A DNA stretch of 64,000 nt from Melitaea cinxia. Taxonomy: Eukaryota > Arthropoda > Insecta > Lepidoptera > Nymphalidae. The notes below the pieces were generated by a model. The model was not told where the DNA came from. It worked only from the letters and a program-made list of their open reading frames with translations, and ran no database searches. Position 1 is the stretch's first letter. Each line of letters opens with the position of its first letter. Shown piece after piece: positions 1 through 9,702 of the stretch. The translations under genes were made by a program, and so were the position numbers. The stretch spans positions 4,735,177-4,799,176 of the forward strand of contig NC_059398.1 of NCBI RefSeq assembly GCF_905220565.1, in the 5' to 3' direction.

Positions 1-449
1 AGCCTGAAAATAAAACTAAAAATGTGGTGTATAGAGAGAAAATTGACTTAACCTAAACATGTACTAAATATCATTGATAATTTGTTTATCAATGATACTT
101 ATTTTTTTTTTTTCTAAATATTCAATTAAATATGAAATAGCACTTAATTTCGTCACTACTTTTATTTACATATTGATTATTATTTTAACAATGAAAAAAA
201 TTGTTACTCTTAAATATCATTATTAAACTTGCATTCACACCACAAATTTTGTCTCCGCAGTTTACCGCAGGTTTGAATTTTACCCCAGATGACTAACTCG
301 ATTTGAAATCATATATGACAAAAAAAGAGCTTAAAATAGTTTAGTCTTATTTTAATACATTTATTAAAAAATTAGACACCGATTGGAACAAACATTCATT
401 ATTATTATTATTATTATTATATACTTTATTGCACTCAAAAAATAGATAT

Positions 450-1010
450 AAAACATACAATAATAGAAAGGTTTATGGCAAAGGTGGACTTATCTCTGAA
501 AGAGATTTCTTCCAGTCAACCCATGGTCATGAGTAAGTGTTTCATATAGCGAGGCAAACAGTGCAAGAAGTATTCATTCAGAAGAAAATAAAAAATAAAT
601 AATAAATATAAAAAAAAAACACCAAAGAAAAAATAAATAAAATAAAAGAATAAAATTTATATATATATACAAAAATGTAACATACTACATATTAACAAAT
701 ACATATAAAGATACATACATACATATTCTATAATATACAGATGATTACACATTAGCTAGTGAAAGCAAGTGTTTCTTTAATTTATATTTAAAGGAAACAA
801 GGGAAGGACTAGTTTGAATGACTCTTGGGAGTTTGTTCCATAGTATGGAGGCGCGTACCGAATAAGAATTTAACTTAAATTTTGTATTACATTTTGGTAT
901 GTCTAGCTTAGCTGTAATGCCAGAGCGCCTGGAACGAGTAGGAGAGGGCAGTAGGTGAAATCGGGATCGAAGATACGATGGAGCATTTGGATCGTGAAGG
1001 ATATTTTATA
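450..1010 (-). mobile_element. LINE 3' end (RT C-terminal tail and 3' UTR)
   Basis: On the - strand a frame ending at a stop at 745-747 reads RASILWNKLPRVIQTSPSLV followed by a lysine-rich tail. This is the typical C-terminal tail of jockey/CR1-type reverse transcriptases (a conserved W-N-x-L-P followed by a K-rich end). Downstream to about 450 is an AT-rich 3' UTR that resembles the segment at 57140-57265. No RT core remains, so this is a 5'-truncated dead copy. Confidence 0.6.
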
Positions 1011-1649
1011 TTCATTCGCTCTTCATAGAAATTTAGTAAGATTCAACCGGTCAAAGTCTCCCCGTACCCGCCAATTTCTGCACTGTTTTGCTCTATGTTT
1101 GGATTTAGTTTTCTTACTTTCTTTATAAGAAAATTGTATACATATTGTACACCAATGCTAACTGTAATTTGTGTACTTTATGAATATTTATAATACTATT
1201 TGTCGAGGATACGTAAAATATGTATAAATTGCTTTCAAAAAAATATCCTATTTTCTTTCCCTCTTTGGATATTATTGTCCAAAAAATGTTGTTTTTAGTT
1301 TTATCGTTGCGTTGTTCATCTTCAATACTAATTTTGACTAGTTTTTCTAAATGAAATATGAATTGCAATTGCTTTACAAGTTGTAATTGAAATGTCCACC
1401 TTTTATACTTTTTATACCAGCTATTTTAAAGTATAAAAAATAAACTTGGCTGTATCACAATATTTTTCTTTTGCTGGTAAAGCTAGATATATACTAGTGG
1501 GAAACAGAATAAGTAAAATCTACGACAAATGTATCATAATACTATATTTTTCCGACATATTTTTGTACCAAGACCATTTTTTCTCTCTCTCTGAAACAAG
1601 TGCGATTTTATAATTGGTATACGCACAACTACAACACTTTTTATACAGT

Positions 1650-1862
1650 AAACTAGCTGACCCCGCAAACGTTTCTTTGCCATTTATGTTATTAACCCGC
1701 TTAACCCCCCCCCCCCCTTATAACTTAGGGGTATGAAAAATAGATGTTGACCGATTCTCAGACCTACCCGATATGCCCACAATATTTTATTAAAATCGGT
1801 CGAGCCGTTTCGGAGGAGTTCAATGTTTAACACCATGACACGAGAATTTTATATATTAGAAT
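1650..1862 (+). repeat. Short interspersed repeat starting ACTAGCTGACCCCGCAAACG
   Basis: The segment starts with a 'tagctgaccccgcaaacg' end and finishes with 'gacacgagaattttatatat'. The same unit lies in reverse at 4612-5242, where it is interrupted by a SINE, and a diverged relative lies near 60035-60200. It contains a homopolymer run of C around 1705-1718. No coding capacity. It is a non-autonomous element of unassigned class. Confidence 0.6.
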
Positions 1863-2906
1863 TAAAGCTTAGTTCATACTCTCCAAAATAATATAAACGT
1901 TTTTGTTCAAAGTGTAGAAACTTGGGAGTTATGAGTAAAAAACTACATCTCAAGTAGCGCGCGCATAGCGAATCATATTACGCGGAAGATGCGAGGTCAA
2001 CGCCGTGCGGGCGATGCGATAGACTGAGTGCTGGAGTTAGATTCAACCCCGTGGGAGACTACGGGAGCTTGCGCTCGGTGGAGTTCGGCTTACTAGAGGT
2101 TAATTCCCGAGAATTCATGTTGAATTAAGTTTTACTCCAATCCTGACGAAATATTCACTCATAACTCCCACAACTGCATGTTTTCACCATGCCGCCATAT
2201 TGCAACTGCATAGCTGACACCCGACGCCGCCCAAATATGCGTTCCATAAAATTCGCCTACAGGTACAACGCCTACGGCGCTTTTTACCTTAGTGGAAGTG
2301 GAACGACAATTTCAGCGGTTGTGATCAATGGCGTTATGGGCCGTAGGTGGAACGCGCCCTTTGTTGTTTGATAAATAAAAAACCATAACGCCTATAAATA
2401 AATGCTAATATATATATTTTTCTATTCGCATAGTTATATTAATCTTCCAATTTATTAATTGAGGAGAAATAGGTCTTACTGTTTGGCCTATTTACCTCCG
2501 CTGTTATAAATAGTCTATATTTATCGTCATCCGTCAAATAGCATTTATCCACAACTGGTGAAACAGGCCCTAAAATAAAAACCTTAGTTGAAATGTCAAA
2601 ACATAACCTCAACTGTAGGTACTGGGATTTGCTACATATTATTTTAAAAACACAATTATTAACATAAAGAACTAAAATACTTACTGAGAAGTTATGTTAC
2701 AGTTATTATTCCTACTTCCTTTGCAATTTTCTTTTAGCAATTATTACAACTTAATTACAAAACGGTAAAAATAATTGTGTTATGTAAGCTGGCTTTTACA
2801 TCTTAAATTATTATTATTAAAAATAATATAAAAGTAAATAATTTTCAAATATGTCAATGTACATTGAATTATAAAATAATAGTATAGAAAACTTAGAAAA
2901 AAAAAC

Positions 2907-5900
2907 ATGTCTCAAAGTAACGGTGATAATATAAAACCAAACATGGAAAATGAGAATACCGAAAACAGTTCGAAAAGCGAGGAACCAACGATAGATCCTT
3001 CCGAGAAATGGCTTGTAAGACTTATATTTTATTTTTAGTGTATTTTTATGCACTATACTATTACTTATTTTTAGATTTGTTTAAATTGAGCTGTTTTTTA
3101 GATTTTGTGTCAATTACTTTGTTTTTGTTTTTAATATTTATTATGTTAATATTAATATTACGTTAAAAAAATCTATTAAATGTAGAATAAAATGCTTTTT
3201 TACTACTAACTTACAAAATACAAGAAAAGATTTTCCTTTCCTCTCATATTATTATTATTATCTTTCCTATATAGGTAATTTAAGTACTGATTTGTATAGC
3301 AGTTATCTAAATATAAAACAAACATATGAAAATTACCATTTTCATGTTTGTTTTCTTTGAAAATTTTCAACATTATTAAACAAGAATCAAAGCAAGGGTT
3401 GGCGTAAATTTTAATTACAATTTAAAAATGAGATTTAAAAATCAAAAAGAATACAGCTTTGTCATTTAAATCAATATCTATATATTAATTACTTTGCAGT
3501 CCTTGTGGCTTGGGCCTTCGGTCCCAGTTTTTATCATGTACACCTGATAGCGATCGCTACTCATAGTAGAGAATACCCTGTGTTATCCCCTAGTCGCCTC
3601 TTACGAAACCCATGGAAAGAGAGGGGTATTTTTTTGTTTTGTTTTGTTCTGGGCTCATTTTTCCGCATTTAGACACAAAGGTGGTCCGTTATGCGTGAAT
3701 AGAGGGCTGACTAGTTTAGCCAGTCCAGCTCCTTCCAGAAGCTCAGAAGCCTCCTGATTCACAGGCTTCTCGGAGCATCTTTATTTCCTTAAGGATGGTA
3801 ACCCGGTGTGCGGCCACTCCCTCGCATTCCAGGATTACGTTAGGCTGTTTCTTCAGCAGCCAGACAGCCCCTGCAAAGAGGGCTGTCTGTTGCATTCATA
3901 ATGAATAGTTGGTGATTAAGTGCCATGTGGCTGAAAGAGAGGGGGTGGCTATATTGTTTACTGCCGTAACCACACAGCTATATTAATATGTGACAGATGA
4001 GTATGAAATTTTGCACACTTATAGTTTATATAGAGAAGGAGTGCAGAATATTTTTTTTAAATTATGCATAAAAATACATTAAATCAATAAAAAAACACGC
4101 ATATATACTCTTTTGTTTATTGTTAAAGTCTGTGGTCTAATTGAAATTAGATTTTATAGATTATGGTTGAATTTTGACCAGTAGAAGCTAATTTAGTACA
4201 TTGAATATATTTCAAAATAAAAATTCTTATGTTATGTTCTAATAGATATAGGTTCCAGCTGAATAATGTGGGCTTTTTGCATGTAGCTTCCAATCCTGTG
4301 AAAATGTTGGGCTAGGCAAAGTACCCAAGATGGACTTCTCCTTATTATTGGAATCTTACATAATGAAAGAACTTTAATAAGGAGATGTCTATTGACTGCT
4401 ACATGTAAAGGTACTGATGGTTTGGTTCTCTTTGTTTTGTTGTTGTATGGATTAATTAGTTGTACAGCTTTCTTCAATGTTTGTATGTATTTTACATGCC
4501 TGATGATGGTCCAATAAAGGATCGAAACGTCAAATGAATTTGCAATTAGTGGTTTGATTGGCACCTTATTTCCACTTTCCTGCGAACCGTCAAAGAATAA
4601 TATAATAATCTTCTTATATATAAAATTCTCGTGTCACAATGTTAGTTAAAATACTCCTCCGAAACGGCTGGACCGATTTTTATGAAATTTTGTGTGCATA
4701 TTGGGTAGGTCTGAGAATTGGGCAGACGCCGCGTTGGCGCAACGGTTGATTGATTGATTTTCCACGGGCTATTCTCCGCAACTCGACGTCTTAGTGCGCC
4801 TATTTTGCGTTGGCGCAACGGTTACAGCCATGGATTTTATCTGTTGCGCTGGCGGTTGCGGGTTCGATCCCCGCACATGACAAACATTTGTATTGGTCAT
4901 ACAGGTGTTTGCCGTGGTCTGGGTGTTTGTGCAGGCCTTGTGGGTCTCCCCACCGTGCCTCGGAGAGCACGTTAAGCCGTCGGTCCCGGTTGTTATCATG
5001 TACACCTGATAGCGATCGTTACTCATAGTAGGGAATATATCCGCCATCCCCGCATTGGAGCAGCGTGGTGGATTAAGCTCTGATCCTTCTCCTACATGGG
5101 GAAAGAAGTGTATGCTCAGCAGTGGGATATTACAGCCTGAAGCGAGCGAGAGAATTGGCCAATATGTATTTTTCATACCCCTAAGTTATAGGGGGTTATA
5201 AAATAGATGGCAAAACAACGTTTGCGGGGTCAGCTAGCTTATCTACTATAAATATAGCTTTTAGACCAATCAGGTAGATAAACTAGATGACCCCGCAAAC
5301 GTCAGGCCTATGTAAGATTAAAATTAGTTAATAAAATAGATTTAGGTATTAAAACTTTACCATATCATATTTTATATGTAATATATATTTCTTCGGTGCG
5401 AAAAAGCTAGCCCTGCGGTCACTAACCCGCCTACCCAGCGTCGTGACTATGGGCAAAACACATGAGTTGAAGTTGTTGAGTTTGAACTTGTAAGAGGCCT
5501 GTGTTCAGCATTGGACTGTGATAGGCTGATATGATGATAATGATGATGATATATTTCTTCACAGATAAGGGACTGTGATATATATGAAGATGAGTATGAC
5601 GAGTGTACAAGCTTCAGGGCAAGGTTTCACCAATATTTCATATATGGCAAAACACTTGATTGCAATCAATGGAAGAAAGATTATACAAATTGTTGCAAAT
5701 GGGTCAACGATAAAGATGTCAAGGCAGCTGTAAGTTAATAAAACCTTTTAACTTTTTTTTTTGTATAAAAGATAGTATAGTCATCAAAATATAATAGGTC
5801 CGTTTGACATTTTTTATCTCCTGCGTCGAGGATCCAGAAACACACACAATACACAAGCACAAACGCCCAGACAACGACAAACATCTATATGGCCAATACA

Positions 5901-8900
5901 AATGTCTGTCGTGAGCGGGGTTGGAACCCGCGACCGCCAACGCAACAGCCAGTGCTGTGACCGCTGCGTTAACTCGTCGTTATTGCTTCACAGGTTTCTG
6001 TCTTGGCATACAATAACATAAAAACCCTATAAAACGTAGGAAAACATAAAAGTTAGTCCGCCATTTTTAAAAGTCTGCCATATTGGATTGAAAGTAATGT
6101 TACTTTATTTTTCAAATTACTCTCAGTAAGCCCTGTCATTTGATACCCATACAGGAGGAAAGCATAAAAAACTTAACCACCGTCTTTACAAGTCTGCCAT
6201 ATTTGATTTAGAGTAGCGTCACTTTATTTTTCAAGTTATTCTCAGCAAGCCCTTTTATTTAATACCCATATTGTAGGAAAGCATAGAAAAGTTAGTATGC
6301 CATCATTACATGTCCGCCATATTGGATTTAGAAAAAAGTCACTATTTGTTCGAGTTACTCTCAGCAAGCACTTATTTGATACACATATTAAAGGAGTGCA
6401 TTAAAATAACTACTCCACCATCTTGGGTGTGGGCTACTTTAGAATGATGTCACATAGTTATACATGAATTGTCAGTCAAACTAAACGTGTATACAAAATT
6501 TCAGCTCATTCGGTTAAAGATATATACTTCAAAATTGAGTTGTAGGATTCCACCCTAACAAACATACAGACAAGTACTTACTTACATACTTAAATACACT
6601 GCAAGTTAAATAAAAACTAAAAAAAAAACGGGTGTACCTTAGACCACATGACTGAAGTAAAACTTCTTTAGCTCCTACAGTAATATACAAAACGCAACTC
6701 TCTCCTTCTATCTTTACTAACTTACTTGTATATCTACCTCTCAACTTCCGTTCGCCTCGCCCGATCACACTTTTCGTAACGCTCTCGTCACGCATTCACC
6801 AGCTTACTCCCCAAGTCAAGCGTGCGTAAATAAGTTTTACTTCAAAAATAGATGTTCTATGCGTATTTCTGGTAAAACAAAATTATTCCATGTACTTAAA
6901 AATGAATGATGTCATTATGATATCATTATGATAAGTATTACTTTATTTTAATTAATGTTAAATAAGTTTTCTAATTCAGCCAGATAATAGTTATATATGA
7001 GAATACCAAGATAATCTTTAATCAATGACTATAGCTAAATATTTGGTTGGATCTATTTTATCAATGGTAGGATACGTACATTTTTTATATATATACATAT
7101 ACGAGTATAAAGATATATCTACAGGCTTATAATACCCGTGCTTTTGTTATTCCAATTTTTATTTTTGTTAGTAATCGTTTCTTGGTACCTACACTACTGC
7201 ACACTTCATTAAGAAAACCAATTATTCTATCTTAGTGTCCCTAATGCAGACGTAAGTCCACCGACCAAAATAACGCTAACTTATTTGATGTCTTACATGC
7301 AAAAAGCATGCAATATACACTTACTTGCTATCTATAATATATGTACACTTATTTTCTAGTTACCGTATATGTACACTTATGACCTACTTGGCTTACTTAC
7401 AATATACACTTAACCTATGTTATTATTAGTAAGTTTTTTTTAAAATCCTTAGTCCTATTTTTATAACAGTCATCAAATTCTGATTACTGTGATTACATTA
7501 CACTGTGATTACAATTTACTCATAAAAATAAGTATGCTACAATTTTTTTTATAATATATTAATTACGTAGTGTTGTCTTCAAACCCCAACACTTTTTAAC
7601 ATTTCAAGCACACTCTCAATGACGGCGGCATCTCTGTCGTGAATCGCCATCTTGAGGCTGTGCTCGAGGATGTCTTTTTTAGAAGTTTCCGCTCTCTTCG
7701 TCACAAAGCGACCAATTGCGTCGTCACGGTCGTCGGTGTAACGGACACTTACACATTGAGCTGTGCACGGGACAGTGATGTATTTGTAGTTTTGATGATA
7801 TAGCTTGAGTTTATTTATTTATTGAGTAATACATATATCTTGTCTTATTTGTGCTAAGTATCAGAAAGTTAGACCTAAACCAACTAGATACTTTTCCTAA
7901 GCCAGTTTCAGCAGTACAGAGACTTCTTTCCAAGTTTTGCCATGAAAGACTATTGCTGTGTCATCTGAATATGAATAGATCATTCTGACCATTTTCTATT
8001 TTAAAGTTACATAGGTCGTTTGTGTATATTACAAACAACGTAGGGCCTAAGACACTACCTTGTGGTACTCCGTAGGCTATTTCAAGTTCTGTACTGGTGT
8101 ATTCCCCTGTTCTTACACGCTGGGTCCGACCACTCAAATAGTCCCTCATCAAATCAAGCTGATTTCCTCTAATACCAATAAGCTTTAACTTTTTTTAAAG
8201 AATGGAGGTCGATACTGTATCAAACGCTATTTTAAAGTCATGAAAGACAGTTAGCTGTTAGACACTTATTTTTACGATCAAGTTTGTTGATAGTGTGTGA
8301 AGTTAAGTCTAGAATGGCATCCTGCGTACATTTATCTTCCCCCACCCATAAAAAAAAACACTTCTAAATATAGCGAAGTCTATAAAATGTTGAATTTATT
8401 GAGATATTGAATTAGTCGATTATTAATAAATTTTTCCACACACATCACATTCCACACTAGAGATACCTGTTAAGACTAATGTCGGTCTGTAGTTATTAAT
8501 TTGAGCCTTGATCCCCACTTTTATATACAGGAATTTTAATTATAGATTGTTTCAAGAATAGATAAAAAATACCTTTAGTAAAACAGAGATTTGCTAAATA
8601 AGTTAGATTGGAAATTATCAAATCTTTATTGTTTAAGAACTTTGTAAATTGCAAATATTATTCTAACCTCGCACCATATTTGTCTTTTTAAAATTTATTT
8701 CTCCATTCAATTGTATAGAACAATAACTTGAAAAATTAATGTACAATATTAATAATAACGGTTAAAAATTGTTTTCAAACAGGAGGCGTTAATTAATAGT
8801 GAAAAGGAACGTCGAATGGCAAGATTAAGAGCACACTATCAAAATGACATTTGGAAGAAGAGAGAATCACCGCCGGATGATTGGGCGAAGCCTCTGCCAG

Positions 8901-9004
8901 AATGGATGATAAAAAGAGATGAAAACACCTATTTAGCACAAAAAGCACGTGAAATAAGAGAGGGAAAAGATGTTGAAGCTAAAAGTTTTTGTGTGATTAT
9001 GTAG
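2907..9004 (+). CDS. Synaptic plasticity regulator PANTS / C22orf39 homologue (UPF0545), 3 exons
   Basis: Exons 2907-3014, 5565-5729 and 8783-9004 join in phase 0 with GT-AG introns and give 164 residues. The middle exon contains two CX9C pairs (Cys40/Cys50 and Cys69/Cys79), as in vertebrate C22orf39/PANTS; such twin CX9C proteins usually form a disulphide-linked helical hairpin. The following segment, with W-x-K-R then SPPDDW and PLPEWM (residues about 114-130), also matches the family. The first 36 residues are polar and variable. The protein ends in CVIM, a textbook CaaX box, which suggests farnesylation. Intron 1 and intron 2 are filled with SINE, LINE and tandem repeats. A poly(A) signal lies at 9099-9104. 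The vertebrate protein affects synaptic plasticity; its molecular role in insects is not known to me. Confidence 0.88.
3490..3990 (+). repeat. Composite repeat: SINE body fragment joined to a family-B fragment
   Basis: Positions 3520-3580 match the internal part of the tRNA-headed SINE (the 'tgtacacctgatagcgatcg' block, also at 4998-5017). From about 3590 the sequence changes to a second family marked by 'cgcctcttacga' and ending 'ccgtaaccacacagc', also present at 23397-23745 and 40960-41290. It lies in intron 1 of the PANTS homologue. Confidence 0.55.
4232..4600 (-). repeat. Unassigned repeat-like segment with a 110-aa open frame
   Basis: An open - strand frame of 110 codons spans 4232-4564. 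The + strand block 'tgatggtccaataaaggatc' followed by 'gaaacgtc' resembles the 3' region of some retroelements (for example Penelope-like), but I see no catalytic motif. It lies within intron 1 of the PANTS homologue. Class is uncertain. Confidence 0.25.
4612..5242 (-). repeat. TAGCTGACCCCGCAAACG-family repeat split by a SINE
   Basis: The left part (4612-4721) begins 'atatataaaattctcgtgtc' and the right part (5150-5242) ends 'gtttgcggggtcagctag'. Together they rebuild the element seen uninterrupted at 1650-1862, in reverse. The break holds a SINE flanked by direct copies of GAGAATTGG at 4713-4721 and 5150-5158. Confidence 0.7.
4722..5149 (+). mobile_element. tRNA-derived SINE, near full length, with target-site duplication
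   Basis: The head carries RNA polymerase III promoter-like boxes: A-box 'TTGGCGCAACGG' near 4812 and B-box 'GGTTCGATCCC' near 4860. A body with the block 'tgtacacctgatagcgatcg' follows, then 'ctgatccttctcctacatgg' near 5078 and a tail ending 'gggatattacagcctgaagc'. A 9-bp duplication GAGAATTGG flanks it (4713-4721, 5150-5158), as expected for LINE-assisted retroposition. The first ~85 bases partly duplicate the head. Open frames across it are incidental. Confidence 0.8.
5395..5535 (-). repeat. Family-B repeat fragment
   Basis: On the - strand it matches the 'caccacgctgggcaggcggg' region of the copies at 23397-23745 and 41050-41075. It is about 140 bp, truncated at both ends, and ends 30 bp before exon 2 of the PANTS homologue. 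Confidence 0.5.
5838..5985 (-). mobile_element. tRNA-derived SINE, head region, reverse orientation
   Basis: On the - strand it reads the A-box region (near 5965), the B-box-like 'GGTTCCAACCCC' (near 5922) and 'gacagacatttgtattggcc'. It is the same family as 4722-5149 but lacks the 3' body. It is located 110 bp after exon 2 of the PANTS homologue. Confidence 0.7.
6030..6450. repeat. Tandem repeat, about 120-bp unit, 3+ copies
   Basis: The landmark 'gccatattggatt' or a close variant recurs near 6077, 6196 and 6316, with a degenerate fourth copy near 6418. Each unit also has 'ctctcagcaagc' and 'gatacccata' blocks in the same order. Spacing is about 119-120 bp and units differ at many sites, so the array is old. 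Confidence 0.75.
7579..7820 (-). pseudogene. Unrecognised coding-like remnant (about 80 codons)
   Basis: On the - strand a frame stays open from about 7820 to a stop at 7579-7581 with strikingly balanced composition (many GAC, GTC, ATC, GAG codons) in an otherwise AT-rich intron. It includes VRYTDDRDDAIGRFVTKRAE and later MAIHDRDAAVIESVLEMLKS. The last part looks like amphipathic helix. There is no upstream ATG of useful length and I do not recognise the family. It abuts a LINE fragment (7840-8640), so it may be transposon cargo or a captured gene piece. Confidence 0.4.
7840..8640 (-). mobile_element. Jockey/CR1-like LINE fragment (reverse transcriptase)
   Basis: - strand frames, broken by stops and frameshifts, give RT motifs in the right order: NNYRPTLV (about 8490), a YLSGRTQRV segment and then GVPQGSVLGPTLFVIYTNDL (8015-8075), the palm-domain block before the YxDD motif. 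The YxDD itself is lost. It lies inside intron 2 of the PANTS homologue and is a decayed copy. Confidence 0.75.
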
Positions 9005-9098
9005 AGTTATTTTTATTAGTATTATATACAGTTAAGCACACCTCAGACCTCAGCAAGCAAATAACATTACTGTTTGAACTGTTGTTATCTGTGTAAAT

Positions 9099-9104
9099 AA
9101 TAAA
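9099..9104 (+). promoter_or_regulatory. AATAAA poly(A) signal of the PANTS homologue
   Basis: A canonical hexamer 95 nt after the stop at 9002-9004. The next gene (ALDH7A1) starts its coding region 600 nt downstream. Confidence 0.6.
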
Positions 9105-9237
9105 ATACATTGACACTCTTACTGCCAGTTGTGTACAAAGTTTATTAGTAAAATAAATATTTGATAGTATGATAAAATGTGTTTAATATCGATATAACTA
9201 TCAACCCTAGACCATTATTTTTCAAAAAGTAATGAAA

Positions 9238-9292
9238 AAAAAATACAGTCGAATTGAGAACCTCCTCCTTTTTTGGAAGTCGGTTAAAAAAA
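9238..9292 (-). repeat. Solo end of the AACCGACTTC family
   Basis: About 55 bp: 'atacagtcgaattgagaacc' followed by 'tcctccttttttggaagtcggtt' and an A run. Only this terminus is present. The same solo end recurs at 15426-15486 and 43666-43712. Confidence 0.65.
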
Positions 9293-9702
9293 TCACACGC
9301 ACTGCCAGCTAATTTGAAGTCAACTATCTGATATCGATTAATGAGTTTCGGTTGTTAATTCTAAATGTGAAAAAAAATATTTTCAAGAGATTTCACATGC
9401 CTATAGGTACATACACTTTTTTTATACAAGTCACAGCATACTCTAAGTTTTTATTTGATCGTCTATATACCTAATAAATACCTGAATGTTGCCACTGTTG
9501 CATTTATACTGCTAGAAGAAAATTCTACGATATACTAAAGATTATAATAATTATACATAAATAGAAGTTATGACCCGGCAACCAATTTATCGGTAATATT
9601 GCGATAAGACGATGTACGCATTGAATTGTTCACAAACAAGATTGTTTAATCTTTGTTCGGTCGAATCAGTACAAATTTCATTAATTTAAGTCAGTCGCAC
9701 TG

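Noticed and set aside
390..420. (ATT)n run
   Set aside because: Simple microsatellite at a LINE tail; no further meaning seen.
2189..2371. 60-codon + strand frame
   Set aside because: No recognisable domain and no spliced partner; flanks look repeat-like. Too little to call a gene.
4812..4870. Possible functional tRNA gene (A-box and B-box)
   Set aside because: The boxes belong to a SINE: the sequence continues into a SINE body, has a target duplication, recurs several times in the window and does not fold into a full cloverleaf by eye.
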